NCBI RefSeq assembly: GCF_036381655.1
Contig: NZ_DASVCJ010000026.1
Span: 70,625 to 134,624, forward strand
Direction of reading: 5' to 3'
Origin: Ferrovibrio sp036381655
Lineage (GTDB): Bacteria; Pseudomonadota; Alphaproteobacteria; Ferrovibrionales; Ferrovibrionaceae
DNA: 64,000 nucleotides
Notes under the pieces: generated by a model
What the model was told of the DNA's origin: nothing
What the model saw: the letters and a program-made list of their open reading frames with translations, nothing else
Database searches by the model: none
Part shown: positions 8,845 to 17,268 of the stretch, piece by piece
How the letters are laid out: each line of letters starts with the position of its first letter
Position numbering within the stretch: the first letter of the stretch is position 1
Program-made: the position numbers and the translations under genes

Positions 8845-8858
8845 CGGTAAGTTTACCG
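8845..8858. promoter_or_regulatory. Palindrome in the SDR/ADH divergent intergenic region
   Basis: CGGTAA-GT-TTACCG, a perfect 6-bp inverted repeat with a 2-bp spacer, lies in the 99-bp gap between the divergent SDR-P450 and alcohol dehydrogenase genes. The size and symmetry suit a dimeric repressor of the TetR type. No regulator gene is adjacent, so the binding protein is unknown. Confidence 0.4.
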
Positions 8859-8925
8859 TTTTAGGCGCTGGACACCAGCCTGCCGGCCTCCTTAGCATTC
8901 CGGCTGGATGTTACGGAGGACGCCC

Positions 8926-9981
8926 ATGCTGCGCTGCTATCAGGTGGCCGAATTCGGCAAGCCGCTCACCGCGACCGAAAAACCCGAGCCGACGCCGCAG
9001 GGCCGCGAGGTGCTGGTCAAAATCGAGCGCTGCGGCGTCTGCCACAGCGATCTGCATATCTGGGACGGCTATTTCGACCTCGGCAACGGCAAGCGCGTTC
9101 CGGCCGCCAACAACGGCGCGCTGCTGCCCTTGACGCTGGGGCACGAGATCGTCGGCACCGTCGCTGCCGCGGGACTTGAGGCCAGGTCGGTCAGGCCGGG
9201 ACAGCGCAAGCTGGTGTTTCCCTGGATCGGCTGCGGCACCTGTCCGCCCTGCCGCGACGGCATGGAGCATCTATGCGCCGGCGCCCAGCAGGCGATCGGC
9301 ATCTTCCGCGACGGCGGCTATGCGACCCATGTCCTGGTGCCGGATGAAAAATACCTGCTCGATATCGGCGATCTCGACCCGGGCCTGGCCGCGACCTATG
9401 CCTGCTCGGGACTGACCGCCTTCTCGGCTTTGAAAAAGATCGGCCGGCTGGCGGACGGTCATAGCCTGCTGATCGTCGGCGCCGGCGGCGTCGGCCTGAA
9501 CGCCGTCGCCCTGGCCAAGGCCGTGACCGGGCAGGCCCCGATCGTGGCGGATATCGACCCGGCCAAGCGCGCGGCCGCGCTGCAGCTCGGCGCGAAAGAG
9601 GCGGTCGATCCGCGCGCCGAGGGTGCCCTGAAGGCCCTGCTCAAGGCGACCGGCGGCGTCTCCGGCGCAATCGATTTTGCCGGCGCGGCATCAAGCTTCG
9701 AATTCGCCTATGGCAGCCTGCGCAAGGGCGGGCATCTCGTCACCGTCGGCCTGCTCGGCGGCGCCGTGACGCTTTCGATCGGACTGCATGTCCTGAAGGG
9801 CCTGCGCGTTTCCGGCTCTTACGTCGGCAGCCTGCAGGAGATGCGGGAATTGCTGGACCTCGCGCAGCGGACGACGCTGCCGGCCCTGCCGATAGCCACG
9901 CATCCGCTGGAGCAGGCGACGGCGGCGCTTGCGGCGCTGAAAGCCGGCGAAGTGGTCGGCCGCATCGTACTGCAGCCGTGA
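8926..9981 (+). CDS. Zinc-dependent alcohol dehydrogenase (MDR family)
   Basis: A 351-residue medium-chain dehydrogenase. The catalytic zinc site is read from RCGVCHSDLHIWDG and LGHEIVGTVAAAG. The structural zinc lobe has CGTCPPCRDGMEHLC, four cysteines. The NAD-binding Rossmann motif is LIVGAGGVGLNAVALAK, followed by acidic VADIDPAKRAAA, which suggests NAD preference. The start at 8926 has GGAGG 6 bases upstream and the protein begins MLRCYQVAEFGKPL. It is divergent from the SDR-P450-amidase-nnr set and convergent with the FIST gene. Likely oxidises an alcohol related to the P450 product, but this is inferred only from position. Confidence 0.93.
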   Translation: MLRCYQVAEFGKPLTATEKPEPTPQGREVLVKIERCGVCHSDLHIWDGYFDLGNGKRVPAANNGALLPLTLGHEIVGTVAAAGLEARSVRPGQRKLVFPWIGCGTCPPCRDGMEHLCAGAQQAIGIFRDGGYATHVLVPDEKYLLDIGDLDPGLAATYACSGLTAFSALKKIGRLADGHSLLIVGAGGVGLNAVALAKAVTGQAPIVADIDPAKRAAALQLGAKEAVDPRAEGALKALLKATGGVSGAIDFAGAASSFEFAYGSLRKGGHLVTVGLLGGAVTLSIGLHVLKGLRVSGSYVGSLQEMRELLDLAQRTTLPALPIATHPLEQATAALAALKAGEVVGRIVLQP

Positions 9982-9988
9982 CAGCCGG

Positions 9989-11083
9989 TCAGAGAAACAG
10001 CGTCAGCACGCCGGTATAGCCGTAAAGCCGCGACTGGGCGATCTCGCCGCCGCAATACATGCCGACCAGCGGCAGATCGGGGAAGACGGTCTGAATCCGC
10101 GCCAGTTCGCCGGGATCGCGCACGAACTGATCCTGGCAGCGCGCCATGCAGGAGAACCACAGCGCCCCGCGCGGCACACGCTCGCCGCAGCGGCGCTTGA
10201 GATCGCCGAGCATGCGATCCATGTCGCGGCCGGCGCTTTCGACATCGCGGCGGCAGAAGAAGATCGAGTCGCCCTCCTCCACCATGGCGCCGATGGCGAT
10301 GCCGCCCGCCTGCGGGTCGACCCCGACGATGTTGCGGACCATGTAGTCCGGCCGGTCGGCGCCGCTGACCGGCAGGCCGACCATCAGGCCGGTGCTGAGC
10401 TTGCGCAAATCCTGCAACGATTCCACCGAGAAGCAATCCCGCAGCACGTCATAGGCCGGGCGATCGTTGAGTTCCAGCAGCACATTGCCGTCGGCGGCGG
10501 TCACTTCATGCACGCCGCCGATCGGGCTGCAGCCCTGCGTCAGTCCGGTCAGCATCGGCTGCGCCTCGGAAAAGACGATACCCGAAACGCTGCCCTCGAC
10601 ACCTTTGCCGGCCCATTGCGGCCGCGGCCCGCGGGCGGCGATCAAGCCGCCGACCAGATAGGCGCCGCTGGCATCGGCGAAATCCTCGATCAGTTCCGGC
10701 AAGGCCGGCACCTGCGGATCGGCATGCACCACGCCGAGCCAGCCCTGCGGCCGTTCGGCGGGGTCGCGAAACAGGGTGGCGCTGTCCTCCGGCACCGTTC
10801 CGATCAGGCAGGCGACGACCGGCTCGTCGCAATATTCGGTGCCGCCGGCGGCTACGCTATAGCCGCAGGCCGCTACCATGGCGGTAATACCGGTCGCATC
10901 GCTCAGGCGCCGCAGGATGCGCGGCAGCTGATCGGCCATGCGGTCGCTGATATAGACGAAGCCGACATTGGCTGCCTCCGGCAGCGGCATCAGTTGCAGC
11001 AAGCAGCCGTCGACGGCGATGCGCCAGTCTTCCGCCGCCCCGATGCCGAGGCGAAATCGTGAACCGGTCGTCTGGTCGCTCAT
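9989..11083 (-). CDS. FIST N/C domain sensory protein
   Basis: A 364-residue cytoplasmic protein with the FIST_N (about residues 30-220) and FIST_C (about 225-350) domains, a predicted small-ligand sensor module usually tied to signal transduction. Diagnostic features are the glycine-rich GGLIAARG and GIVFSEAQPMLTGLTQGCSPIG in the N domain, and FSCMARCQ plus PLVGMYCGGEIAQSRLYGYTGVLTLF at the C terminus, the classic G.Y..GEI...L.GYTGV ending. The start is supported by AGGAG 8 bases upstream. No histidine kinase, cyclase or chemoreceptor is fused or adjacent. Family knowledge suggests amino-acid-like ligands, but the partner here is unknown. Confidence 0.9.
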   Translation of the reverse strand: MSDQTTGSRFRLGIGAAEDWRIAVDGCLLQLMPLPEAANVGFVYISDRMADQLPRILRRLSDATGITAMVAACGYSVAAGGTEYCDEPVVACLIGTVPEDSATLFRDPAERPQGWLGVVHADPQVPALPELIEDFADASGAYLVGGLIAARGPRPQWAGKGVEGSVSGIVFSEAQPMLTGLTQGCSPIGGVHEVTAADGNVLLELNDRPAYDVLRDCFSVESLQDLRKLSTGLMVGLPVSGADRPDYMVRNIVGVDPQAGGIAIGAMVEEGDSIFFCRRDVESAGRDMDRMLGDLKRRCGERVPRGALWFSCMARCQDQFVRDPGELARIQTVFPDLPLVGMYCGGEIAQSRLYGYTGVLTLFL

Positions 11084-11172
11084 GCCGGGTCTCCTCTGCG
11101 TCGCGATAGAGTATAATGGTTTTGGCGAAGTTATCGATCCGTCTAAATCGACAATAGCAGAGGGAGGGCATC

Positions 11173-11658
11173 ATGTTGCGCCGCGCAGTGGTTTTCTCGG
11201 CCCTGTCTTTGGCCCTCCTGCTGCCGGGCGGATCGGCGCATGCCGGGGGCGTGGACGATCCGGTGGGCCTGTGGAAAACCATCGATGACGAGACCAATAC
11301 CGAGCGCAGTCTGGTGGAAATCCGCAAAGTCGGCGACGAACTGCAAGGCCGGATCGTGAAAATCTTCTATCGCCCGGACGAAAAACCCGACCCGGTCTGC
11401 GAAAAATGCGAAGGCGCGCGCAAGAACCAGCCGATCATCGGCATGACCTTCCTGTGGGGTCTGAAGCGCGATGGCGACGACTGGGCGCATGGCGCCATCC
11501 TCGACCCGAAAAACGGCAAAATATACAACGCGAAGGTCAGCCTGGCGGATGATGGCCGGTCCCTGCGGGTGCGGGGCTATGTCGGGACGCCGTTGCTGGG
11601 CCGGACCCAGGTCTGGCTGAGGCAGGATGGCGCCTCCTCATCTCCTGCGGCGCAGTAG
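11173..11658 (+). CDS. DUF2147 domain secreted protein
   Basis: A 161-residue exported protein of unknown function. A signal peptide with basic start MLRRAVVF, a hydrophobic core and AHA|GG cleavage near residue 24 is followed by a single DUF2147 domain: DDPVGLWKTIDDETNTERSLVEI, then IYNAKVSLADDGRSLRVRGYVG. The domain is a small beta-barrel, lipocalin-like in solved relatives, probably periplasmic. A pair EKCEGARKNQ provides cysteines that could form a disulphide. The gene has its own GGGAGG ribosome binding site. A perfect TATAAT at 11112-11117 lies upstream, but no good -35 accompanies it. It converges with the PHA synthase gene. Confidence 0.88.
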   Translation: MLRRAVVFSALSLALLLPGGSAHAGGVDDPVGLWKTIDDETNTERSLVEIRKVGDELQGRIVKIFYRPDEKPDPVCEKCEGARKNQPIIGMTFLWGLKRDGDDWAHGAILDPKNGKIYNAKVSLADDGRSLRVRGYVGTPLLGRTQVWLRQDGASSSPAAQ

Positions 11659-11663
11659 AGATT

Positions 11664-11686
11664 CCGCCAGAGACCCCGCCAGAGAC
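11664..11686. repeat. Short tandem repeat, 12-bp unit, two copies
   Basis: CCGCCAGAGACC is followed directly by a second copy lacking the last base. It lies in the 61-bp gap between the convergent DUF2147 and PHA synthase genes and probably arose by slippage. No function is apparent. Confidence 0.6.
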
Positions 11687-11719
11687 GCCACCGGGGCGCT
11701 GCCGTTCGGGTGCCGTAAA

Positions 11720-13549
11720 TCAGGTGCCGGAAATGTAAGTGCCAGGCGCCGCCGCGAGGGGCGCATAGCCGGCCGCCTTGTTGCCCATCTTCGGCGGCGC
11801 CACCTTTCCGCTCGAATGCTCGGCCAGCCATCCCTGCCAGGCCGGCCACCAGGAGCCCGGCTGGACCGGCGTCTGCGCCTCCCATTCATCCGGATCGACG
11901 TAAGGATCGCGCTCACAACGATGCGCCATCTTGAAGCGGCGGTTGGCGCGGCCCGGTTCGCTCACGATCCCCGCATTGTGGCCGCCGCTGGTCAGCAGGA
12001 AGGTCACGTCAGTATCGGCCAGGCGGATGATCTTGTAGACCGACCGCCAAGGCGCGACATGGTCCCATACAGTGCCGACCGCGAAGATCGGCGCCCGGAT
12101 ATCGGTGAGGGCAATCGCCCGGTCGCCGACCCGAAAGCGGCCCTCCGCCAGATCGTTGCGCAGAAACAATTGCCGCAGATATTCGCTATGCATCCGGTAG
12201 GGCATGCGCGTCTGGTCGGCATTCCACGCCATCAAATCGCTCATTGGCTGGCGTTCGCCGTCGATATATTCATTCACCATCTTCGACCAGATCAGATCGT
12301 TCGAGCGCAGCAGCTGGAATGCGCCGGCCATCTGTTTGGTATCCAGATAGCCCCGTTCCCACATCATGTCCTCGAGGAAACTGACCTGGCTTTCGTCGAT
12401 GAACAAGGTCAGTTCGCCGGCTTCCGTAAAATCGGTCTGCGCGGCCAGCAAGGTCAGCGTCGCCAGCCGGCCGTCGCCATCGCGGGCCATCGCGGCGGCG
12501 GCAATGCTGAGCAAGGTGCCGCCGAGGCAATACCCTACGCCGTGGACCCGCCGATCCGGGCAAATGGCGTTCACTGCATCCAGTGCCGCCATCACGCCAA
12601 GCTGACGATAATCCTCCATCCGGAGATCGCGGTCGGCATAGCTCGGATTCTTCCACGAAATGATGAAGACGGTATGCCCCTGCTCGACCAGGTAGCGGAC
12701 CAGCGAGTTATGCGGCGAAAGATCGAGGATGTAGTATTTCATGATCCAGGCTGGCACAATCAGCACCGGCTCGGCGTATACGTCCGGCGTTTGCGGCGCA
12801 TACTGGATCAACTCGATCAGTTGATTGCGGAAAACGACTTTCCCTTCCGTGACGGCGACATTCTTGCCGGCCTGAAACGCCTCCGCCCCGGCCGGCGGCT
12901 GGCCCAATACCGCACGCTGACAATCCTCTATCACGTTCTGGAAGCCGCGAATCAGATTGAGGCCGCCAGCCTCGATTGTCCGTTTCAAGGCAACCGGATT
13001 GGTGAACAGGAAATTGCCCGGCGAGAAGACATCGAGTATCTGCCTCGCCGCGAAGGACACCACCTGCTCGTTATGCGGCGAAACCCCGCGTACCCCGTTG
13101 ATCGCGTTGTGCCACCATTGCTGCTGCAGCAGAAAGGCCTGATAGATCAGGTTGAACGGCGGCGCCTGCCATTCGGGCGCAGCGAAACGCCGGTCCTGCG
13201 GCAAAGGCTGGATGCATAAGCTGCCTGCCTCGTGGCGCTGGCGGGCGCATTGAAAGGCGTAATGCTGAAACCGGATCGCCTTCCGGATGGCCTTGCGTAT
13301 CAGCTCGAGCTGTTTTCCCGGCGCTGCGGCCAGATGCACAGCCCAATCCCAGTAAGACCCCAGCAGAGAGGCCGGCGACAATCCATGGGTCATCTGCGCG
13401 AGGGAGGCGTTCAGCAGCCTGTCGAGCGGGAAGTCCTGCGGTTCGTCCCGGTCCGGCGCCAGCGGCATATGGAACGGCGCCGCCACGGGCGCCGGAAGCT
13501 GCGCGGGCGTGAGGGCGTGTTGATCGCTGCGGGCGGGCTCGGCTGGCAT
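11720..13549 (-). CDS. phaC: Poly(3-hydroxyalkanoate) polymerase (class I-like PhaC)
   Basis: Polymerises hydroxyacyl-CoA into storage polyester on carbonosome granules. The 609 residues have the PhaC N-terminal domain followed by an alpha/beta hydrolase. The lipase-like box holds the catalytic cysteine (VHGVGYCLGGTLLSIAA), the aspartate is in GTVWDHVAPWRSVYKI, and the histidine in TSGGHNAGIVSEPG. Conserved stretches QWWHNAINGVRGVSPHNEQVVSFAARQ and PSYADRDLRMEDY are PhaC hallmarks. I prefer the ATG at 13549, with GAGGA 8 bases upstream, to the ATG two codons earlier. Transcribed alone; no phaA, phaB, phasin or PhaR gene is in the window. The MaoC hydratase near 38.6 kb could supply R-3-hydroxyacyl-CoA in principle, but it is distant and sits in another cluster. 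Confidence 0.93.
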   Translation of the reverse strand: MPAEPARSDQHALTPAQLPAPVAAPFHMPLAPDRDEPQDFPLDRLLNASLAQMTHGLSPASLLGSYWDWAVHLAAAPGKQLELIRKAIRKAIRFQHYAFQCARQRHEAGSLCIQPLPQDRRFAAPEWQAPPFNLIYQAFLLQQQWWHNAINGVRGVSPHNEQVVSFAARQILDVFSPGNFLFTNPVALKRTIEAGGLNLIRGFQNVIEDCQRAVLGQPPAGAEAFQAGKNVAVTEGKVVFRNQLIELIQYAPQTPDVYAEPVLIVPAWIMKYYILDLSPHNSLVRYLVEQGHTVFIISWKNPSYADRDLRMEDYRQLGVMAALDAVNAICPDRRVHGVGYCLGGTLLSIAAAAMARDGDGRLATLTLLAAQTDFTEAGELTLFIDESQVSFLEDMMWERGYLDTKQMAGAFQLLRSNDLIWSKMVNEYIDGERQPMSDLMAWNADQTRMPYRMHSEYLRQLFLRNDLAEGRFRVGDRAIALTDIRAPIFAVGTVWDHVAPWRSVYKIIRLADTDVTFLLTSGGHNAGIVSEPGRANRRFKMAHRCERDPYVDPDEWEAQTPVQPGSWWPAWQGWLAEHSSGKVAPPKMGNKAAGYAPLAAAPGTYISGT

Positions 13550-13730
13550 CGGCATATTCCTCGGCTCCGAACCTTTCTATGCTGACGGCATGGGGCTTTT
13601 CCCGCATTGATCTGACGCAAGTCACAAAATCGCCGTTTCGCCGGTTTCGCGAAGGGAACCGAAGGCTGGCCAGTATCGTTTCCCTGCTCGCGATTTATCG
13701 CGGAAATGCACGAATCCCCGGGGACGCGAA

Positions 13731-14414
13731 TTGAACCAGCAAACCAGACTTTGCCGAAACCGGCGGTGGCCGCATCTGGTTGGTCGGGCCGCAATGTTTG
13801 CCGGCCTGGCAGCAGGCCTAACCGCCTTCGCCGTTCAAGCTCAAGCCCAGAGCCAGAGCCAGAGCCAGAGCCAGGCGCCCTGCTCCGTCAGCAACCTTCG
13901 CGGCTTCGCCCTGGTGCTGCGGCAGGGAACGAGCATGCGGCTCGGCCGCGGTGCCGGGATATGGCCCGATGATCAACTGGTCACCGGCAACAAGACGCGC
14001 CTGCGCGTAGCCTGCACCGGCCGCGCCGAGATCACGGTCGGCCCGGAGAGCAGCGTATCGATGCAGGATCTCGCCAACATGCAAAACCAGAGCAACATGG
14101 TTCTGGAACTGCTTCAGGGCATACTCCGCGTCGCCATCTCGGCGAATGCCGACCGCCGGGGATTTCAGATTCGCACGCCCACGGCGGTGGCGGCTGCCCG
14201 TTCGACCGAATGGATCACCGAGGCGCAGCCGGCACTGACCGGCGTCTTGGTTCTGAAGGGCAGCGTCGCGGTTTCCAACCGCCGCACCGGCAACAGCGTA
14301 ACCGTGGATGCCGGCCTGGGCACCAACGTTGCCGCCGATGCAGATCCGACGCCGCCGGCGCCCTGGGGCAGACCGCGCGCCGAATCCGCATTGAGCCGTA
14401 CCAGCTTCCAGTGA
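13731..14414 (+). CDS. FecR domain exported protein
   Basis: A 227-residue exported protein with a FecR fold. An N-terminal basic stretch and hydrophobic core (LVGRAAMFAGLAAGLTAFAVQAQA) act as signal peptide, followed by a Gln-Ser repeat linker, then LRGFALVLRQGTSMRLGRGAGIWPDDQLVTGNKTRLRVA, TVGPESSVSM, FQIRTPTAVAAARSTEWI and VLKGSVAVSNRRTG, the usual FecR pattern. The start is TTG at 13731 with GGGGA 6 bases upstream; an ATG at codon 22 is the alternative. The stop overlaps the next gene's ATG by one base, so it is coupled to the CHASE2 cyclase. Periplasmic FecR proteins next to CHASE2 cyclases are a recurrent pair, suggesting a shared envelope signal. Confidence 0.87.
   Translation: MNQQTRLCRNRRWPHLVGRAAMFAGLAAGLTAFAVQAQAQSQSQSQSQAPCSVSNLRGFALVLRQGTSMRLGRGAGIWPDDQLVTGNKTRLRVACTGRAEITVGPESSVSMQDLANMQNQSNMVLELLQGILRVAISANADRRGFQIRTPTAVAAARSTEWITEAQPALTGVLVLKGSVAVSNRRTGNSVTVDAGLGTNVAADADPTPPAPWGRPRAESALSRTSFQ
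13848..13874 (+). repeat. In-frame hexanucleotide repeat (CAGAGC)4 CAG
   Basis: Four copies of CAGAGC plus a partial copy encode the alternating Gln-Ser tract just after the signal peptide of the FecR protein. Because the unit is six bases, copy-number slippage would change linker length without shifting the frame. Confidence 0.85.
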
Positions 14415-16372
14415 TGCCGACGCGATTGACGGATATCGTCGAACGGGGCAGTCGGGCCTTTCCCCGCATTGCCCTTGCCCTTTTGATAGGCGTGTCGACG
14501 ATGACCGGCTATCTGTTCTGGCGCGATACGCCGCTCTTCGGCGCCATCGAAGGACAGACGCTGACCTGGCGTTTCCAGATCCGCGGCCCGATCCAAGCCC
14601 CCTCCGATATCGCCATCATCGCAATCGATGACGCCTCGATGGAACCCCTCAAGCGGTGGCCGCTGCCGCGGATCATTCTGGCAGATGCGATAACCAGGCT
14701 GGCGGCGGCTGATGTGCGCGTGATCGGCCTGGACCTGCTGCTGCTGGGGCCGGACCCGACCGCCGATGCGGCCGCCGCTGCAGACGGAGATACCGCGCTT
14801 GCCGAGGCCATTGCCACCATTCGAACGGTCCTGCCCCTGGCTTTCACATTTGATCCGGGCAAGGAGATGGACATCGCCTCCATCCATCTCGTCCGGCAGG
14901 TTTCGCTCCCGGTGATCCGGCATGCCGGGACTCCGGGTCTTGCCATCGATGCGACCGGGCTCCTTGCCCCGATCGCGCCGCTTCGCGAACACGCCGATCT
15001 GGGCCATGTGAATGTGCTGCCGGATCAGGACGGCATCCTGCGGCAACTCAGTCTGGCGGTCGAAGTCGGCGGCCGCTATGTCCCGTCTTTCATGACGGAA
15101 CTGGCGCGCCATTTCCGCGGCCTGACCCGCGGCGATGCGGTGGTTCTGCCGGGCCGGGGCTTGTCGCTCGGCGAGAAGGTGATCCCGACGGATCCCTATC
15201 TGCAAGCCCCGGTCTTCTACTACGGTCCGCCGAAGACGATCCCGACCTTTTCGCTGCGCGACCTGCTTGCGGGGCAGGTTCCAGCGCAAGCTCTGGCCGG
15301 CCGCGTGGCGCTCATCGGCGCAACCGCAACCGGTGTCGGGGATACCTTCGCCACGCCGTTCAGTCACAATTTTCCCGGCGTCGAAGCCCTTGCGACCGCA
15401 ACAGCCAATATCATGCACGATCAAGTGCTGCGCCACGATGCAACGGTCCTGCGCTGGGATGCAATCGCCATCATCGGCGCCTGCCTGGCGACCTTCCTGT
15501 TGGGATATCTTCCCTTTTCCGTCGCACCGGCCGGGGCGGCGGTCGCGACGATCCTCCTGCTGATGACGGTGGCGCAATGGGCCTTCCAGGTGCATCTGAT
15601 CTGGCTCAACCTGACCTTTCCGACGCTGGGCATTCTGCTGAGTTCGAGCGTGATTGCCGCCAGCCGCGTGATCGCCGAGAGGCGCGGCCGGCGCGACATG
15701 GAAAGACAAAGATCCAATCTGGCCCGCTATCACTCCCCTTTGGTGGCGGATCTTCTGGCGCGCGGACCGGCGGAAGCCACCGAACACCGGCAGATGGCCG
15801 CCATCCTTTTCGTCGACATGGCGGGCTTCACCGCACGCTGCGAACGGTTGCAGCCCGAAGCGGCGGCGCGTTTCCTGCGCGATTTTCACGGCTGCATCGA
15901 ACGGGCGGTCCTGGCGCATGGCGGCATGCTGGACCAGTTCCTCGGCGACGGGGCGATGGTGATCTTCGGCATCCGCGGCGCTTCGCCCGAAGATCCGATC
16001 GCCGCCTTGACCTGCGCCCGCCACCTGATCGAGGAATGCGAAAACTGGAGCCGCAAGCTGGTGGCCGAGGGACAAGAGCCGCTGGTGATCCGTGTCGGCA
16101 TTCACTATGGCATGGTGATGATCAGCCGGCTCGGCGGCAGCATGCAGATGCACTTTTCCGCCGCCGGCGACACCGTCAACGTCGCCGCCCGGCTGGAGGC
16201 CTTCGGCCGTTCCGCGGCCAGCATAATCACGATCTCGGGCCCGGTGGCCGCGGCCGTGCAGCAGGCTGGCCGGAAAGATTTGCTGGCGGGGTTTGCCGAG
16301 CTGCCGCCACAACCGATCCGGGGACGCAGCGAAAAGCTGAGTGTCTGGACACTGGAACACCAGCCACTCTAG
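14414..16372 (+). CDS. CHASE2 domain class III adenylate/guanylate cyclase
   Basis: Membrane cyclase of 652 residues. An N-terminal membrane helix (LALLIGVSTMTGYLFW) is followed by a periplasmic CHASE2 sensor (about 40-310; IAIIAIDDASMEPLKRWPLPR, VIGLDLLL), then three membrane helices (about 335-415: AIAIIGACLATFLLGYL, VATILLLMTVAQWAF, LTFPTLGILLSSSV). The C-terminal cyclase domain (about 455-640) has AAILFVDMAGFTARCERL with the first metal aspartate, FLGDGAMVIFG with the second, and SAAGDTVNVAARLEAFG with the transition-state Asn/Arg. All catalytic metal positions are present, so it is probably active. It is coupled (TGATG) to the FecR gene. Confidence 0.92.
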   Translation: MPTRLTDIVERGSRAFPRIALALLIGVSTMTGYLFWRDTPLFGAIEGQTLTWRFQIRGPIQAPSDIAIIAIDDASMEPLKRWPLPRIILADAITRLAAADVRVIGLDLLLLGPDPTADAAAAADGDTALAEAIATIRTVLPLAFTFDPGKEMDIASIHLVRQVSLPVIRHAGTPGLAIDATGLLAPIAPLREHADLGHVNVLPDQDGILRQLSLAVEVGGRYVPSFMTELARHFRGLTRGDAVVLPGRGLSLGEKVIPTDPYLQAPVFYYGPPKTIPTFSLRDLLAGQVPAQALAGRVALIGATATGVGDTFATPFSHNFPGVEALATATANIMHDQVLRHDATVLRWDAIAIIGACLATFLLGYLPFSVAPAGAAVATILLLMTVAQWAFQVHLIWLNLTFPTLGILLSSSVIAASRVIAERRGRRDMERQRSNLARYHSPLVADLLARGPAEATEHRQMAAILFVDMAGFTARCERLQPEAAARFLRDFHGCIERAVLAHGGMLDQFLGDGAMVIFGIRGASPEDPIAALTCARHLIEECENWSRKLVAEGQEPLVIRVGIHYGMVMISRLGGSMQMHFSAAGDTVNVAARLEAFGRSAASIITISGPVAAAVQQAGRKDLLAGFAELPPQPIRGRSEKLSVWTLEHQPL

Positions 16373-16502
16373 GCGGCTCTGCGCGGCACGAAGGTTCACG
16401 CGAGGGCGGGCAAAGCGGCACATACCGGCGGGACAAGTGACACACAGCCCCGAAATGAAACGGCCGACCAACGGATAAACCATTGATCGGCCGCAAAATT
16501 CA

Positions 16503-16580
16503 TGGGGCGAGGAACGGGACTTGAACCCGCGACCCCCAGAGCCACAATCTGGTGCTCTAACCAACTGAGCTACCCCCGCC
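16503..16580 (-). tRNA. tRNA-His (anticodon GTG)
   Basis: The reverse strand folds as a cloverleaf of 78 nt with encoded CCA (16503-16505). The extra 5' G (-1) at 16580 pairs with discriminator C73, as histidine tRNAs require. The acceptor stem is GCGGGGG with TCCTCGC, the anticodon loop TTGTGGC gives GTG, and the T-arm is GCGGG-TTCAAGT-CCCGT. Confidence 0.97.
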
Positions 16581-16594
16581 ACAGGGCAGGCGCT

Positions 16595-16623
16595 TCTTAA
16601 CCCCTGAGCCCGGCTCCGGTCAA
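16595..16623 (-). promoter_or_regulatory. Promoter of tRNA-His
   Basis: On the reverse strand TTGACC (16618-16623), a 17-base spacer and TTAAGA (16595-16600) give a good -35/-10 pair. Transcription would start about 8 bases before the mature tRNA 5' end at 16580. Confidence 0.65.
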
Positions 16624-16745
16624 GCATCGCCTTGGCGCGGGAGGGCGGTCCGGCAGAGAGTTATTCTACTTTACCGTGTTGGTTAACTTTCTTTGGTTTT
16701 TCAGCACCTTGCGAGAGATTTACGGCTCCGCTAAACAACAAGTAG

Positions 16746-17264
16746 ATGACGTCTTTCTGGCTCATAATCGCCGCCTTCCTGATCGGCATTCCCGGCGCCG
16801 TCTTCATCGTGCTGCAGCTCATCGCGCAGCATAAGCGGCAGGTGATGGCCTATGAATGGAGTTCGCAGGAAGTGATCCGCCGCGGCCAGCGGCTGGACGA
16901 GTTGGAAAAGCTGACCCGCAACGCCCAGCAGAAGATCGCCGAACTCACCAAGCAGAAGTTCGAGCTGGAAGCGCAGATCACCAAGCTGGAAAAGCTGGCG
17001 GGCCAGGCCATCGCTCAGGAGACCAACACCAAGACCTTCTCCATCGGCATCTATAACCAGGAAGTGCGCCGCGCCCATATGATGGGCGAAAAGCATCGTC
17101 AGCTCGACGACAAATGGGGCGAGATCAACTATGTCGAGCTGCAGGCCACCAATGAGGACGAGGTGCGCCGGACGATCATGCGTAAATTCCCGCCCGAACG
17201 CGGTTTCGTGATCGAATCGATCCAGGAACAGAAGAAGTTCGATACCGGCGCGAAAAAGAAGTGA
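16746..17264 (+). CDS. Unknown membrane-anchored coiled-coil protein
   Basis: I do not recognise this 172-residue protein. Visible parts are a single N-terminal membrane segment (residues 4-26, FWLIIAAFLIGIPGAVFIVL), a charged heptad-rich coiled coil (about 44-92, with LDELEKLTRNAQQKIAEL and FELEAQITKLEKLA), and a C-terminal domain (about 100-165) containing FSIGIYNQEVRRAHMMG, YVELQATNEDEVRRTIMRKFPP and RGFVIESIQEQK. That last part looks conserved rather than disordered. The tail is lysine-rich. The ribosome binding site is weak. It stands alone between tRNA-His and the convergent catabolic block, downstream of an AT-rich leader (16660-16745). Topology suggests most of it is cytoplasmic. No function is assigned. 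Confidence 0.75.
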   Translation: MTSFWLIIAAFLIGIPGAVFIVLQLIAQHKRQVMAYEWSSQEVIRRGQRLDELEKLTRNAQQKIAELTKQKFELEAQITKLEKLAGQAIAQETNTKTFSIGIYNQEVRRAHMMGEKHRQLDDKWGEINYVELQATNEDEVRRTIMRKFPPERGFVIESIQEQKKFDTGAKKK

Positions 17265-17268
17265 CCGC

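Noticed and set aside
11112..11117. Perfect TATAAT before the DUF2147 gene as a full promoter
   Set aside because: No acceptable -35 hexamer lies 16-18 bases upstream; alone it is weak evidence in either direction.
14165..16627. A reverse open frame of 820 codons opposite the CHASE2 cyclase that also spans tRNA-His
   Set aside because: It runs through a tRNA gene and covers a recognised cyclase; not coding.
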